Part shown: positions 17,753-26,286 of the stretch, piece by piece | Numbering within the stretch: position 1 is the first letter of the stretch | Layout: each line of letters starts with the position of its first letter | DNA from: CAYQIM01 sp964417555 | Lineage (GTDB): Bacteria > Pseudomonadota > Gammaproteobacteria > Diplorickettsiales > Diplorickettsiaceae | NCBI GenBank assembly: GCA_964417555.1 | Contig: CAYQIM010000038.1 | Coordinates: 174,964-238,963, forward strand | Reading direction: 5' to 3' | DNA length: 64,000 nucleotides | Notes under the pieces: model-generated | The model's input: the letters and a program-made list of their open reading frames with translations, nothing else | What the model was told of the DNA's origin: nothing | Database searches by the model: none | Program-made: the position numbers and the translations under genes

Positions 17753-20700
17753 ATGAAAAATCGACGATTTACAGGCAAGAAAATTTTAATTTTAGGTTCG
17801 GGTGGTCTACGTATTGGCCAGGCAGGAGAATTTGATTATTCAGGTTCACAAGCCATTAAGGCACTAAAGCAAGAAAACATTAAAACCGTACTGATTAATC
17901 CTAATATTGCAACCGTGCAAACCGATGCGAGCTTAGCGGATGAAGTTTATTTACAACCCTTAAATTTCAATACCGTTGCACGGATTATTGCTAAAGAGAA
18001 ACCGGATGGAATTTTACTGGGTTTTGGTGGTCAAACTGCTTTAAATTTAGGTTTGCAGTTAGATGAAAAGGGTGTGTTAAAGAAACATAAGGTGACTGTA
18101 TTAGGTTCATCGCTTAAATCTATCCGTCAAACTGAAGATAGGGACCTTTTTAAAGTTGCGCTAGAAAAAATTAATGTAAAAACGCCCCTTAGTGTCGCGG
18201 CCAAAACCGTTAAACAAGCCTTAAATGCTGCAGAGAAGATTGGTTATCCGGTTATGCTGCGTTCTGGTTTTTCGTTGGGTGGCTTAGGGTCGGGGAAAAT
18301 TCCTAATAAAGAAATGCTAGAACAGCGGGCACATGAAAGTCTAGCAGCAGCTCCGCAGATATTAATTGAAGAATATTTATTGGGTTGGAAAGAATTCGAG
18401 TATGAAATTGTACGTGACATTGAGGGGAATGGTTTAACGATTTGCAATATGGAAAATATGGATCCTATGGGTATTCATACCGGCGAAAGCATTGTAGTTG
18501 CGCCGGCACAGACATTAAGTAATGCACAGCATCAGTTTTTACGTAATATTGCTTTAAAAGTAGCGGATTGTTTTAATATTGTCGGCGAATGCAATATACA
18601 ATTTGCGATTAATCCTGAAAATGGTGACTATCGCGTGATAGAGATGAACGCCAGACTCTCGCGTTCTAGCGCATTGGCATCGAAAGCGACGGGTTATCCT
18701 TTAGCATTTATTGCGACAAAATTAGCGTTAGGCTATTGTCTATACGAAATCAAGAATACCGTTACGCAAGTGACATGCGCCTATTTTGAACCGGCTCTGG
18801 ATTACATCGTTGTTAAAATTCCACGTTGGGATATCCAGAAACTAAAGGCTGCAGAAAGAACAATTGGCACAGAAATGAAAAGTGTCGGCGAAGTGATGGC
18901 GATTGGACGTTCTTTTCCAGAAGCCTTGCAAAAAGCGGTAGGTATGTTAAATATCGGTGCTTCTTGTCTAAGCGACTATTCAGAAACAATAGAACAGCCG
19001 AAAAAAGAAATACAACAGGCCACCGATAGACGTTTATTTGCTTTATATCAATTTTTCAAGCAAGAAGGAACGGTAGCACAGGCATATCAGCTATCACAGA
19101 TTGATCCTTGGTTTTTATTCCATATTCATGCAATAGCGGAATTAGAAAAACAATTAATTCGGCAAAATCTAAATCCAAAGTTATTACGACAGTTAAAACA
19201 AGCTGGTTTTTCCGATTCGGCCATTGCCCAACTAAAAAACAAATCAGTCAATTACATTCGTTCTTTACGTCTGAAACACAACATTATTCCCTACGTTAAG
19301 CAGATCGATACCTTGGCAGGTGAGTTTGCTGCACAAACCAATTATCTTTATTTAAGTTACCATGCGGTAGCACACGATATAATGCCGGCGAGTCTACGAC
19401 CTATTATCGTACTAGGTTCAGGGCCGTATGCAATTGGTTCATCGGTTGAATTTGATTGGTGTGCTGTTAATACGGCGCAGACTTTATGTCGTTTAAAAGA
19501 AACGGCAATTATTATTAACTCGAATCCGGAAACCGTTTCCACCGATTATGACGAGTCAGATCGACTGTATTTCGAGCAACTCACGTTTGAACGTGTGCAA
19601 GATATTATCGAGTTTGAACAACCCAAAGGCATTATCGTTTCAGTAGGTGGCCAAATTGCTAATAATTTGGCACTACCACTTGCTACAGTCGGTTATCCTT
19701 TATTAGGAACAGATTCGAAAGCAATCGATCGTGCCGAAAATCGTGAGAAATTTTCTGATCTATTAAATCAACTTGCGATTGATCAGCCCGCTTGGCAGCG
19801 TATTACCAGTTTAAATAAGGCTAAAGCGTTTGCAGCGGATGTGGGTTACCCAGTGTTAATCCGACCTTCCTATATTTTATCGGGTTCGGCGATGAACGTT
19901 GTCTATGATCCCGAATCCTTAGAGCGGCATTTAAAAGCAGCGGCGCGCGTTTCGCAAGACCATCCAGTCGTTATTTCTAAATTTATCGAAGAAGCGAAAG
20001 AACTGGAAATTGATGGCGTAGCGCATCGAGGCGATATTGTTATCGAAGCGATATCAGAACATATTGAAAATGCCGGTGTGCATTCAGGTGATGCTACCGT
20101 TGTATTACCGCCACAAAAATTATATTTAGAAACAATACGTCGTACTAAGAAAATCGCCCGACAAATTGTTAAAGCATTGAATATCACGGGTCCATTTAAT
20201 ATTCAATTTATTGCCAAAAACAACGATATACAGGTCATTGAATGTAATTTACGTGCTTCGCGTTCATTTCCATTTGTTTCCAAGGTAACGGGCCATAATC
20301 TGATTCAAATAGCGATAGAAGTGATGCTGGATAAATATCAGCCAAAACAGATTGAGACTTTGGAATTAGATTATGTGGGCGTGAAAGCTGCACAATTTTC
20401 TTATAGTCGTCTAAAAGGTGCCAATCCTGTCGCGCAAGTTGAAATGGCTTCTACCGGTGAAGTAGCGTGTATCGCCGATGATCTTGTGGAAGCGTTTTAT
20501 AAAGCGTGGTTATCCACCGATCAAACGATTACCGATAAAAAAATACTGCTTAGTATTGCCGATCATTACAAGGCCAAATTATTACCTTGGATAAAGCAGT
20601 TGGATGAACAAGGTTGGTTGATTTATAGTACGGCAGGAACCCATCAATTTTTAAGCCAGCACGGAATAGCCTCTTCTTTTATTAATAAAACCAGTGCTGC

Positions 20701-20944
20701 TAGAAAGCCCAATATTAAAAATTTAATCAGCCAACGAGAAGTGGCAGCAATTATTAACATACCGAGTTCAGCGACGGGGCGGCAACAAACCGATGGTTTT
20801 TTAATTCGACGCATGGCAATTGATCATCATATCCCTTTAGTAACGAATGCCCAAATTGCACAAATTTTTTTACAAGGTTTAGTGACTTTGTGGGATAAGG
20901 ACTTAGCAGTAGAATCGTGGCAGAACTTGGTTCAAACTGATTAG
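17753..20944 (+). CDS. carB: Carbamoyl-phosphate synthase large subunit
   Basis: Makes carbamoyl phosphate from ammonia, bicarbonate and two ATP for pyrimidine and arginine synthesis. The 1063 residues show the internal duplication: ILILGSGGLRIGQAGEFDYS opens the first half and IIVLGSGPYAIGSSVEFDW the second. ATP-grasp motifs (PVMLRSGFSLGGLGSG and PVLIRPSYILSGSAMNVVYD) and NARLSRSSALASKATGYP / NLRASRSFPFVSKVTGHN are conserved. The C-terminal MGS-like allosteric domain (about 930-1063) is present. Length matches E. coli (1073). The gene is followed, inside the cluster, by a toxin-antitoxin pair rather than directly by pyrB. Confidence 0.97.
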   Translation: MKNRRFTGKKILILGSGGLRIGQAGEFDYSGSQAIKALKQENIKTVLINPNIATVQTDASLADEVYLQPLNFNTVARIIAKEKPDGILLGFGGQTALNLGLQLDEKGVLKKHKVTVLGSSLKSIRQTEDRDLFKVALEKINVKTPLSVAAKTVKQALNAAEKIGYPVMLRSGFSLGGLGSGKIPNKEMLEQRAHESLAAAPQILIEEYLLGWKEFEYEIVRDIEGNGLTICNMENMDPMGIHTGESIVVAPAQTLSNAQHQFLRNIALKVADCFNIVGECNIQFAINPENGDYRVIEMNARLSRSSALASKATGYPLAFIATKLALGYCLYEIKNTVTQVTCAYFEPALDYIVVKIPRWDIQKLKAAERTIGTEMKSVGEVMAIGRSFPEALQKAVGMLNIGASCLSDYSETIEQPKKEIQQATDRRLFALYQFFKQEGTVAQAYQLSQIDPWFLFHIHAIAELEKQLIRQNLNPKLLRQLKQAGFSDSAIAQLKNKSVNYIRSLRLKHNIIPYVKQIDTLAGEFAAQTNYLYLSYHAVAHDIMPASLRPIIVLGSGPYAIGSSVEFDWCAVNTAQTLCRLKETAIIINSNPETVSTDYDESDRLYFEQLTFERVQDIIEFEQPKGIIVSVGGQIANNLALPLATVGYPLLGTDSKAIDRAENREKFSDLLNQLAIDQPAWQRITSLNKAKAFAADVGYPVLIRPSYILSGSAMNVVYDPESLERHLKAAARVSQDHPVVISKFIEEAKELEIDGVAHRGDIVIEAISEHIENAGVHSGDATVVLPPQKLYLETIRRTKKIARQIVKALNITGPFNIQFIAKNNDIQVIECNLRASRSFPFVSKVTGHNLIQIAIEVMLDKYQPKQIETLELDYVGVKAAQFSYSRLKGANPVAQVEMASTGEVACIADDLVEAFYKAWLSTDQTITDKKILLSIADHYKAKLLPWIKQLDEQGWLIYSTAGTHQFLSQHGIASSFINKTSAARKPNIKNLISQREVAAIINIPSSATGRQQTDGFLIRRMAIDHHIPLVTNAQIAQIFLQGLVTLWDKDLAVESWQNLVQTD

Positions 20945-20983
20945 CGCTCCAAACTTGAAGTCGAAAACATGAGGGCAATTGAC

Positions 20984-21011
20984 CTAATGTATAACGTATG
21001 TTATACATTAG
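20984..21011. promoter_or_regulatory. Perfect palindrome, probable antitoxin operator
   Basis: CTAATGTATAAC and its exact complement GTTATACATTAG flank GTAT: 12-bp arms with a 4-bp centre, ending 17 bp before the antitoxin ATG. Ribbon-helix-helix antitoxins of the DinJ type repress their own operon by binding such palindromes. Confidence 0.75.
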
Positions 21012-21028
21012 TAATGGAGTATATTATT

Positions 21029-21283
21029 ATGTATAAAGTAGCAACGATCAGTGCTCGTATAGAGCCTAAACTTAAATTTAAAGCAGAAACTATATTAGAT
21101 AAAGTAGGTTTGAGTCCCGCGGAAGCAATGCGTTTATTTTATAAGCAGATTTGTTTGCGTAAAGGCTTGCCGTTTGAAGTCAAGATACCTAATCAAGTGA
21201 CTTTAAAAGCATTAAAGGATGCGGACAATAGAAAAACACATAAGGCTAAGAGCATTGATAAATTATTTGAGGATTTGGATTGA
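21029..21283 (+). CDS. RelB/DinJ-family antitoxin
   Basis: An 85-residue ribbon-helix-helix antitoxin starting MYKVATISARIEPKLKFKAE, followed by the DinJ-type helix pair (ILDKVGLSPAEAMRLFYKQI) and GLPFEVKIPN. I chose the ATG at 21029 (GGAG nine bases upstream); in-frame upstream codons lie in the operator palindrome. It should neutralise the toxin encoded next, whose start overlaps this stop. The pair lies between carB and pyrB, an unusual site for a toxin-antitoxin module. Confidence 0.9.
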   Translation: MYKVATISARIEPKLKFKAETILDKVGLSPAEAMRLFYKQICLRKGLPFEVKIPNQVTLKALKDADNRKTHKAKSIDKLFEDLD

Positions 21284-21561
21284 TTGTGTTTGAAGTTGAA
21301 TATACGACACAATTTAAGCGAGATATAAAACGCGCAAAGAAACAGAGAAAAAATATTTTATTACTACAGGAAGTTATGGAGAAAATTCGATCGCGAAAAC
21401 CTATTGCTTTAAAATTCAGAGACCACCCTCTAAGAGGTAACTGGGTAAAGCATAGGGAGTTACACATAGAGCCGGATTGGTTATTAATTTACAAAATGCT
21501 TTTAAGGGAAAAAATAGTTGTTTTTGTACGTACAGGCTCACATTCTGAACTTTTTTTCTAA
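21280..21561 (+). CDS. YafQ-family mRNA interferase toxin
   Basis: A RelE-superfamily toxin of about 93 residues. YafQ hallmarks are visible: DHPLRGNW, the HIEPDWLLIYK segment with its catalytic-site His/Asp, and the C-terminal RTGSHSELF containing the key His and the aromatic residue. YafQ cuts mRNA on the ribosome. Start codon is TTG at 21280 (overlapping the antitoxin stop) or GTG at 21286. All catalytic positions look intact, so the toxin is probably active and held in check by the antitoxin. Nothing suggests decay, unlike neighbouring accessory genes. Confidence 0.9.
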   Translation: MIVFEVEYTTQFKRDIKRAKKQRKNILLLQEVMEKIRSRKPIALKFRDHPLRGNWVKHRELHIEPDWLLIYKMLLREKIVVFVRTGSHSELFF

Positions 21562-21579
21562 TAAAAATTAAGAATATCG

Positions 21580-22503
21580 ATGAATAACTATTTTTATAAT
21601 ACTGGTATTATCTCCATGCGTGATCTCTCTATCGATCACATTAATTTAGTATTAAAGCTAGCAAAACAATTTAAACAAAAAGCGCCTAAAAAATATTTAC
21701 TGAATAAAATTATTGCGCATTGCTTTTTTGAATCATCCACACGCACACGTTTATCTTTTGAGACGGCTTCACTGCGTTTAGGCGCACAAGTGATCGGTTT
21801 TTCTAATGCTGAAAGTCTTTCTGTTACAAAAGGTGAGGATTTAAGCGATACGATTAAAACAGTTTCTCATTATGCCGATCTTATTGTGCTTCGCCATCCG
21901 CAAGAAGGGGCGGCGCGCTTAGCAGCAGAGATAGCGAATAAGCCAGTCATCAATGCAGGCGATGGTGCTAATCAACATCCTACCCAAGCTTTAGCTGATT
22001 TAATGACAATACAAGAGACACAAGGAAAACTAAAAGATTTATCGATTGCATTGGTCGGCGACTTAAAATACGGGCGCACTATTCATTCCTTAATACAAGC
22101 TTGTGCCTTATTTAATAGCCGTTTATTTTTAATTTCGCCTACGCTACTGGCATTGCCGCAATCGCAGTGTGATGAATTAAAGCATCGAGGCATACGCTTT
22201 TCTTTTCATCCTAACCTAGATGAAGTTATCGCTAAGGTAGATATTCTTTATATGACACGACTACAGCAAGAGCGGTTTACAAAAACAGAACATGAGTTAT
22301 TAGAAAGTCAATTTACATTGCAACCTGAAAAATTAAAAAAAGTAAAACCTAATCTAAAGATATTACATCCTTTGCCACGTGCAGGAGAGATTGATAAAGC
22401 GATTGATGCTACACCCTATGCTGCTTATTTTCAGCAAGTAGAAAATGCCGTTTACGTTAGACAAGCACTTCTCGCGTTGATATTAAATAAAGTAATAAAA
22501 TAA
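21580..22503 (+). CDS. pyrB: Aspartate carbamoyltransferase catalytic subunit
   Basis: Condenses carbamoyl phosphate with aspartate. It has the carbamoyl-phosphate motif FFESSTRTRLSFETA, the 80s-loop region SLSVTKGEDLSDTIKT, the HPTQALADL aspartate-domain motif and the late HPLPRAGEID signature. Length (307) matches E. coli PyrB (311). pyrI follows after 11 bases, so the enzyme is presumably the allosteric dodecamer. The toxin-antitoxin pair directly precedes it, so pyrB may be read from the toxin-antitoxin promoter as well as from carAB. Confidence 0.96.
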   Translation: MNNYFYNTGIISMRDLSIDHINLVLKLAKQFKQKAPKKYLLNKIIAHCFFESSTRTRLSFETASLRLGAQVIGFSNAESLSVTKGEDLSDTIKTVSHYADLIVLRHPQEGAARLAAEIANKPVINAGDGANQHPTQALADLMTIQETQGKLKDLSIALVGDLKYGRTIHSLIQACALFNSRLFLISPTLLALPQSQCDELKHRGIRFSFHPNLDEVIAKVDILYMTRLQQERFTKTEHELLESQFTLQPEKLKKVKPNLKILHPLPRAGEIDKAIDATPYAAYFQQVENAVYVRQALLALILNKVIK

Positions 22504-22514
22504 TCGAGGCATCT

Positions 22515-22979
22515 ATGGCAAAAACCCGTGCTGTTTCGGCCATTAATAATGGTGTTGTGATTGACCATATTCCAGCAGGACAAGCACTGAAAATTATGCG
22601 TTTATTACATGCTGTGAATAATAAACATCGTGTTACCTTAGGTTTAAACTTGACAAGCCATCGATTAGAGCTGAAGGATTTAATCAAGATTGAAAACCGT
22701 AAATTGACCCAGGAAGAAATCGATCAAATCAGTGTTTTTGCTCCTTCTGCGACGATTAATCTCATTGAAAATTTTCTTATTCATAAAAAAATCGAATGCA
22801 AATTACCTGAAACTATTCGTGGTATTTTAATTTGTCCTAACTACCGTTGTATTAGTCGAGTGGAATCTACTTCTTATTTTAGACTAGAAGAACTAGAAGA
22901 TTCAGCTAAAGAAGTTAATCTTTACTGTTTTTATTGTGAAAAACAATTTAAACGGAATCAATTTGAAGCGGCGCTATGA
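22515..22979 (+). CDS. pyrI: Aspartate carbamoyltransferase regulatory subunit
   Basis: Binds CTP/ATP and holds the PyrB trimers together. The N-terminal nucleotide-binding part (GVVIDHIPAGQALKIMRLL) is followed by the zinc domain with four cysteines in the expected pattern, CPNYRC (two, four apart) and CFYC. 154 residues, as in E. coli. Its stop overlaps the pyrC start (ATGA). Together with pyrB it implies feedback control of the pathway by pyrimidine nucleotides. Confidence 0.95.
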   Translation: MAKTRAVSAINNGVVIDHIPAGQALKIMRLLHAVNNKHRVTLGLNLTSHRLELKDLIKIENRKLTQEEIDQISVFAPSATINLIENFLIHKKIECKLPETIRGILICPNYRCISRVESTSYFRLEELEDSAKEVNLYCFYCEKQFKRNQFEAAL

Positions 22980-24322
22980 TTCAAATAAATAACATTCAAA
23001 CCGTCAATGGGTCTCGTCAAAACTTGATGATTGAAGGCCAGCAAGAAATAACGCTGGAGGGCAAAAATTTATTATTATTGCCGGGGTTAATTGATCCCCA
23101 TGTCCATTTTAGAACGCCGGGTTTAGAGTATAAAGAAGACTGGAGGACGGCGGCTAAGGCAAGTATTAAGGGAGGATATACTACTGTTTTTGATATGCCG
23201 AATACGATCCCGCCGACAGTGACTGAGCATGAATTAGAGAAAAAAATAGCGCTTATTGATAGTCAATTAAAAGAAATAAAAATACCGTTGCGTTATCACT
23301 TGTTTTTTGGCGCCGATAAACATCATCTCAAGGAAATTAAAAAAGTAAAAGCACAAGTCATAGGAATTAAAGTTTTTATGGGTTGTAGTACAGGTGGACT
23401 CGTTATTGATGATGAGGCAAGTTTACAGGCTATTTTTAAATTAGCGGCGGAAGAGGATATGTTGGTCGCTGTTCATGCCGAAGACGAACAGCGATTAAGG
23501 GAAAATAGCAAAGAATGGGCATTATACTCACAGCAATGGAATTCTCGGCAAGGCGCCGCGAAAATGAAGCCACCGGAGTGTATACCAATACATGAGGATG
23601 GCGAATTGAGCGGCAACACAGCCGAAAATTCAAGTGCGAAGAGTATACCGCAACCTTATGCGATTCACTCGCACATACGCGACGAAAAAGCGGCTAGTTT
23701 AGCGGTTAAAAAAGCGATTGATTTAGTGCGTAACTACGGAACACGTTTATATATTCTACATACCAGTACACGACAAGAGCTTGATTTAATTGCGCAAGCA
23801 AAAGCAGAAGGTCTTCCCGTTTTTGCCGAAACAACACCTCATCATTTGTTTTTGAGTATAAATGATTATGATCGTTTGCAGGGTAAGGCGATTATGAATC
23901 CGCCACTGCGTGCGCTAGAACATCAAAAGGCTTTGTGGCAAGCGATTCAGGAAGGTGTTATCGACACGATTGGCTCTGATCATGCACCGCATACAACTAA
24001 AGAAAAGACACGGCCCTATGGTTCCTGCCCATCGGGCGTGCCCGGTATTGAAACAACCTTGCCTTTATTATTAGAAGCCTACCATCAAGGATTGCTATCT
24101 CTGGAAAAAATAGTCGATTTAACCTATCGTCGTGCACAGGAAATTTTTAAGTTGAAGACTTATCCCGACTACGTTTTAGTTGATTTAGCAGCAAAACGAG
24201 TTGTTAAAGAAAGTGAGCTTAAAACAAAATGTCAATGGTCGCCATTTTCAGGACTTACTTTAAGGGGTTGGCCTGTTTATACTATTTTAAATAATTATCT
24301 TTATGGCTTGTCTGTTATATAG
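22976..24322 (+). CDS. pyrC: Dihydroorotase carrying an in-frame palindromic-element insertion
   Basis: Cyclises carbamoyl aspartate. A type I dihydroorotase: zinc ligands in DPHVHFRTPG (His42, His44), the probable bridging Lys132 in GIKVFMG, VHAED (His167), LHTST, and the general base in SDHAPHT. Residues of about 183-225 (LYSQQWNSRQGA to AENSSAKSIP) do not belong to the family. They are encoded by a 125-bp palindromic element that keeps the frame. The insert lies after the VHAED strand, where family members have a surface loop, so activity may survive; the flanks RENSKEWA and QPYAIHSHIRDE are normal. The C-terminal domain is slightly short. Last gene of the cluster; no pyrE or pyrF was seen nearby. 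Confidence 0.93.
   Translation: MIQINNIQTVNGSRQNLMIEGQQEITLEGKNLLLLPGLIDPHVHFRTPGLEYKEDWRTAAKASIKGGYTTVFDMPNTIPPTVTEHELEKKIALIDSQLKEIKIPLRYHLFFGADKHHLKEIKKVKAQVIGIKVFMGCSTGGLVIDDEASLQAIFKLAAEEDMLVAVHAEDEQRLRENSKEWALYSQQWNSRQGAAKMKPPECIPIHEDGELSGNTAENSSAKSIPQPYAIHSHIRDEKAASLAVKKAIDLVRNYGTRLYILHTSTRQELDLIAQAKAEGLPVFAETTPHHLFLSINDYDRLQGKAIMNPPLRALEHQKALWQAIQEGVIDTIGSDHAPHTTKEKTRPYGSCPSGVPGIETTLPLLLEAYHQGLLSLEKIVDLTYRRAQEIFKLKTYPDYVLVDLAAKRVVKESELKTKCQWSPFSGLTLRGWPVYTILNNYLYGLSVI
23523..23647 (+). repeat. 125-bp palindromic element, copy 2 (inside pyrC)
   Basis: Starts TATACTCACAGCAATGGA and ends AAGTGCGAAGAGTATA. The last 21 bases are identical to those of copy 1. Terminal inverted repeats are about 27 bp. 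The reading frame used is the same as in copy 1, giving RQGA, IHEDGELSGN and AENSSAKSIP. Confidence 0.92.
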
Positions 24323-25223
24323 CTAATATAACAGCGTGAAGATCTGTATTATTTTTTAAAGCGTTTTTAAAACAACGTAAGGCTTCTGTCGGTTCGCCTA
24401 GCGATTCATAGAGATCGCCTAATTCTTGATAACTTTCGGAATTAGTAGGATCGTGAGTTAGGCTGGCTTCTAAATAATCTCGCGCCTTACCCCACAATTG
24501 TAGTTGTTTGCAGATGCGACCTAAACTTAATAATAACGTAGGATCGTTCGGATGGCTTTTAAGCCATTTTTCAGCATAGGCTAATTGTTTCTCAAGATGT
24601 GTGCTTTTAATGCAACCATAAGTATATATTAAAGGAGTAAGCCAATGTTTTTTCAGTAACTTGCGTGTGATAGATTCTGCTTTTTCAGTTTCATGATATT
24701 GGATAAGAGCTTGAACGTAAAAATTAAGAAAGTAAGGATCTTTTTTTAAAGGTTTGGGTAGTTGTTGCCACTTTTCTTCAAACTTGGCTAAGTGGGTGTC
24801 ATGTATAGCTTCTTTTAGTAAGCCGGCATAGCTATCTCGTGCTAGCGTTTCGATTTGTTCTGACGATAACCAGCTTTTTTTTTCTAGCTCCGGTAAGAGT
24901 TTTAACACGATGTTCCAATCTTTAGGTTGTTGATAAAGCGTTGCAAACAAGCTTTGATCTTCAACAGCGGTTTGTTTTTGTTGTTGTTTATTTTTCAGCC
25001 ATCTTTGCCAACGTTTTGGTAGCAGGCAAAAATAGCGAATTAGGCTAATGAAAAAGTAAGTAGCAATAAAAGCAACAACAAGTCCGATTAATGCTAACCA
25101 TAAAGGCATTTCTATGGCGAGTTTATTTTTTGTAATAAGTACATAGCCAGGATCTGTTGCTATTTCAACGCCTAGCCAAACTGAAACTAGAAGGATTAGT
25201 AAAAATATAAAAAACCGTTTCAT
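24315..25223 (-). CDS. hemY: HemY, haem-biosynthesis-associated membrane TPR protein
   Basis: 302 residues with two N-terminal membrane segments (about 4-22 and 42-64), then TPR-like helices (PNDPTLLLSLGRICKQLQLW, PTNSESYQELGDLYESLGEP). The N-terminus DPGYVLITKNKLAIEMPLWL matches the HemY domain. The family is usually about 390-400 residues, so roughly 90 residues of the TPR part are missing, yet the reading frame is clean. Its exact role is unsettled; it is always found after hemX. The start overlaps the hemX stop, and the stop overlaps the convergent pyrC end by eight bases. Confidence 0.88.
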   Translation of the reverse strand: MKRFFIFLLILLVSVWLGVEIATDPGYVLITKNKLAIEMPLWLALIGLVVAFIATYFFISLIRYFCLLPKRWQRWLKNKQQQKQTAVEDQSLFATLYQQPKDWNIVLKLLPELEKKSWLSSEQIETLARDSYAGLLKEAIHDTHLAKFEEKWQQLPKPLKKDPYFLNFYVQALIQYHETEKAESITRKLLKKHWLTPLIYTYGCIKSTHLEKQLAYAEKWLKSHPNDPTLLLSLGRICKQLQLWGKARDYLEASLTHDPTNSESYQELGDLYESLGEPTEALRCFKNALKNNTDLHAVILAI

Positions 25224-26251
25224 AAAGGAAGTTCCTTTTGTTCGGTGGGTGCTGTACTCGATATTGTTTGACTTATCGCATTAGCAGCTTGTAGTGTCGG
25301 CGTGAGATCGGGTAGTGGGGGATGTAGATTTATTTTTTCAAGTTCATCAAGACGTTGGATCACTTCTTGAGTTACCGATGAGTTTTCTGCAAAGTGTTGC
25401 TGTATTGCTTCTTTAGCTTGCTGCAAGCTTGTTTGATAAAGCTTTTGTTGCTGATGGAGTAAACTCCACTGTGCTTGCTGTAATAATAATTGCAAATTAT
25501 GTTGTAAATAAAGTTGTTGTTCTTCAGGTAATAAAGGCTGAATCGGTTTGTCTAAATGTCGGATAGTGATGAGTTGTAGGAAACTATGTAAGTTTGATTT
25601 AATGACATTAGACCATTTTTTTTCCACTGTCGTTTTAGTGTTCAGATTTGATGTTTTTTTAGCAGGTGGAGCATTGCTAAGCAAAGGTAATTGAGTAATT
25701 TGAGTTTGCAAGGCATTTAATTGTGCTAAAGCGCTGCTTAGATCAAGATGAGGTAAAGCATTTAAGTTCGCTAAATTTTGAACTAATAAATTACGCAGCG
25801 TATCTATATTAACTGGGGAACTGCTCAGTGCGGATAATTGTTTATCTGCCAAGTTGAGTGCAGACAAAGCACTATCCGAATCACGAAGGTAAGTAAGATT
25901 GTAATGTGCCAACTGAATAAGCTGATTTACTTCATTTATTCGTGCAATGTTATCGTTGGGTGAAAATTTTTTCTGAATAACGCTTTGCAGTTGAGTTAAA
26001 TTTTTCTGTAGTGTCTGATTCTTGCTCTGGTTCTGTGAAAGTTGCTCTTGGATTTGTGTTAAACGAGCTGTGTATCCAGCTAGAATATCATTATTTTTTT
26101 TCCAAAAATAAGCAAGACCAAGAAAAAGGCATAACCAAGTTGCTAATAGTAAACCGATAGCAGACCATGCGGTACGGCAAAGTTTTGAATCTGTCCGAGA
26201 AGTTGTCGTATCATCACTTAACTTGCTAGACTCAACAGGTTGTGACTGCAT
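25220..26251 (-). CDS. hemX: HemX-like uroporphyrinogen-III C-methyltransferase-family membrane protein
   Basis: 343 residues: a short polar N-terminus, a single membrane span (about 30-50, AIGLLLATWLCLFLGLAYFW), a coiled coil (about 60-95) and a long helical periplasmic part rich in Gln/Leu. The pattern matches HemX of the hemCDXY operon, a membrane protein without the catalytic methyltransferase domain despite its database name. It lies between hemD and hemY on the same strand. Segments such as DNIARINEVNQLIQLAHYNL and WSLLHQQQKLYQTSLQQAKE are typical of the family. Confidence 0.88.
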   Translation of the reverse strand: MQSQPVESSKLSDDTTTSRTDSKLCRTAWSAIGLLLATWLCLFLGLAYFWKKNNDILAGYTARLTQIQEQLSQNQSKNQTLQKNLTQLQSVIQKKFSPNDNIARINEVNQLIQLAHYNLTYLRDSDSALSALNLADKQLSALSSSPVNIDTLRNLLVQNLANLNALPHLDLSSALAQLNALQTQITQLPLLSNAPPAKKTSNLNTKTTVEKKWSNVIKSNLHSFLQLITIRHLDKPIQPLLPEEQQLYLQHNLQLLLQQAQWSLLHQQQKLYQTSLQQAKEAIQQHFAENSSVTQEVIQRLDELEKINLHPPLPDLTPTLQAANAISQTISSTAPTEQKELPL

Positions 26252-26286
26252 AGATAATATTTCTCCCGCCAGGAAAAGTGTTTAAA

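Noticed and set aside
17524..17835. Short frames on both strands around the carA-carB junction
   Set aside because: Both are contained in carA/carB coding sequence and have no independent support.
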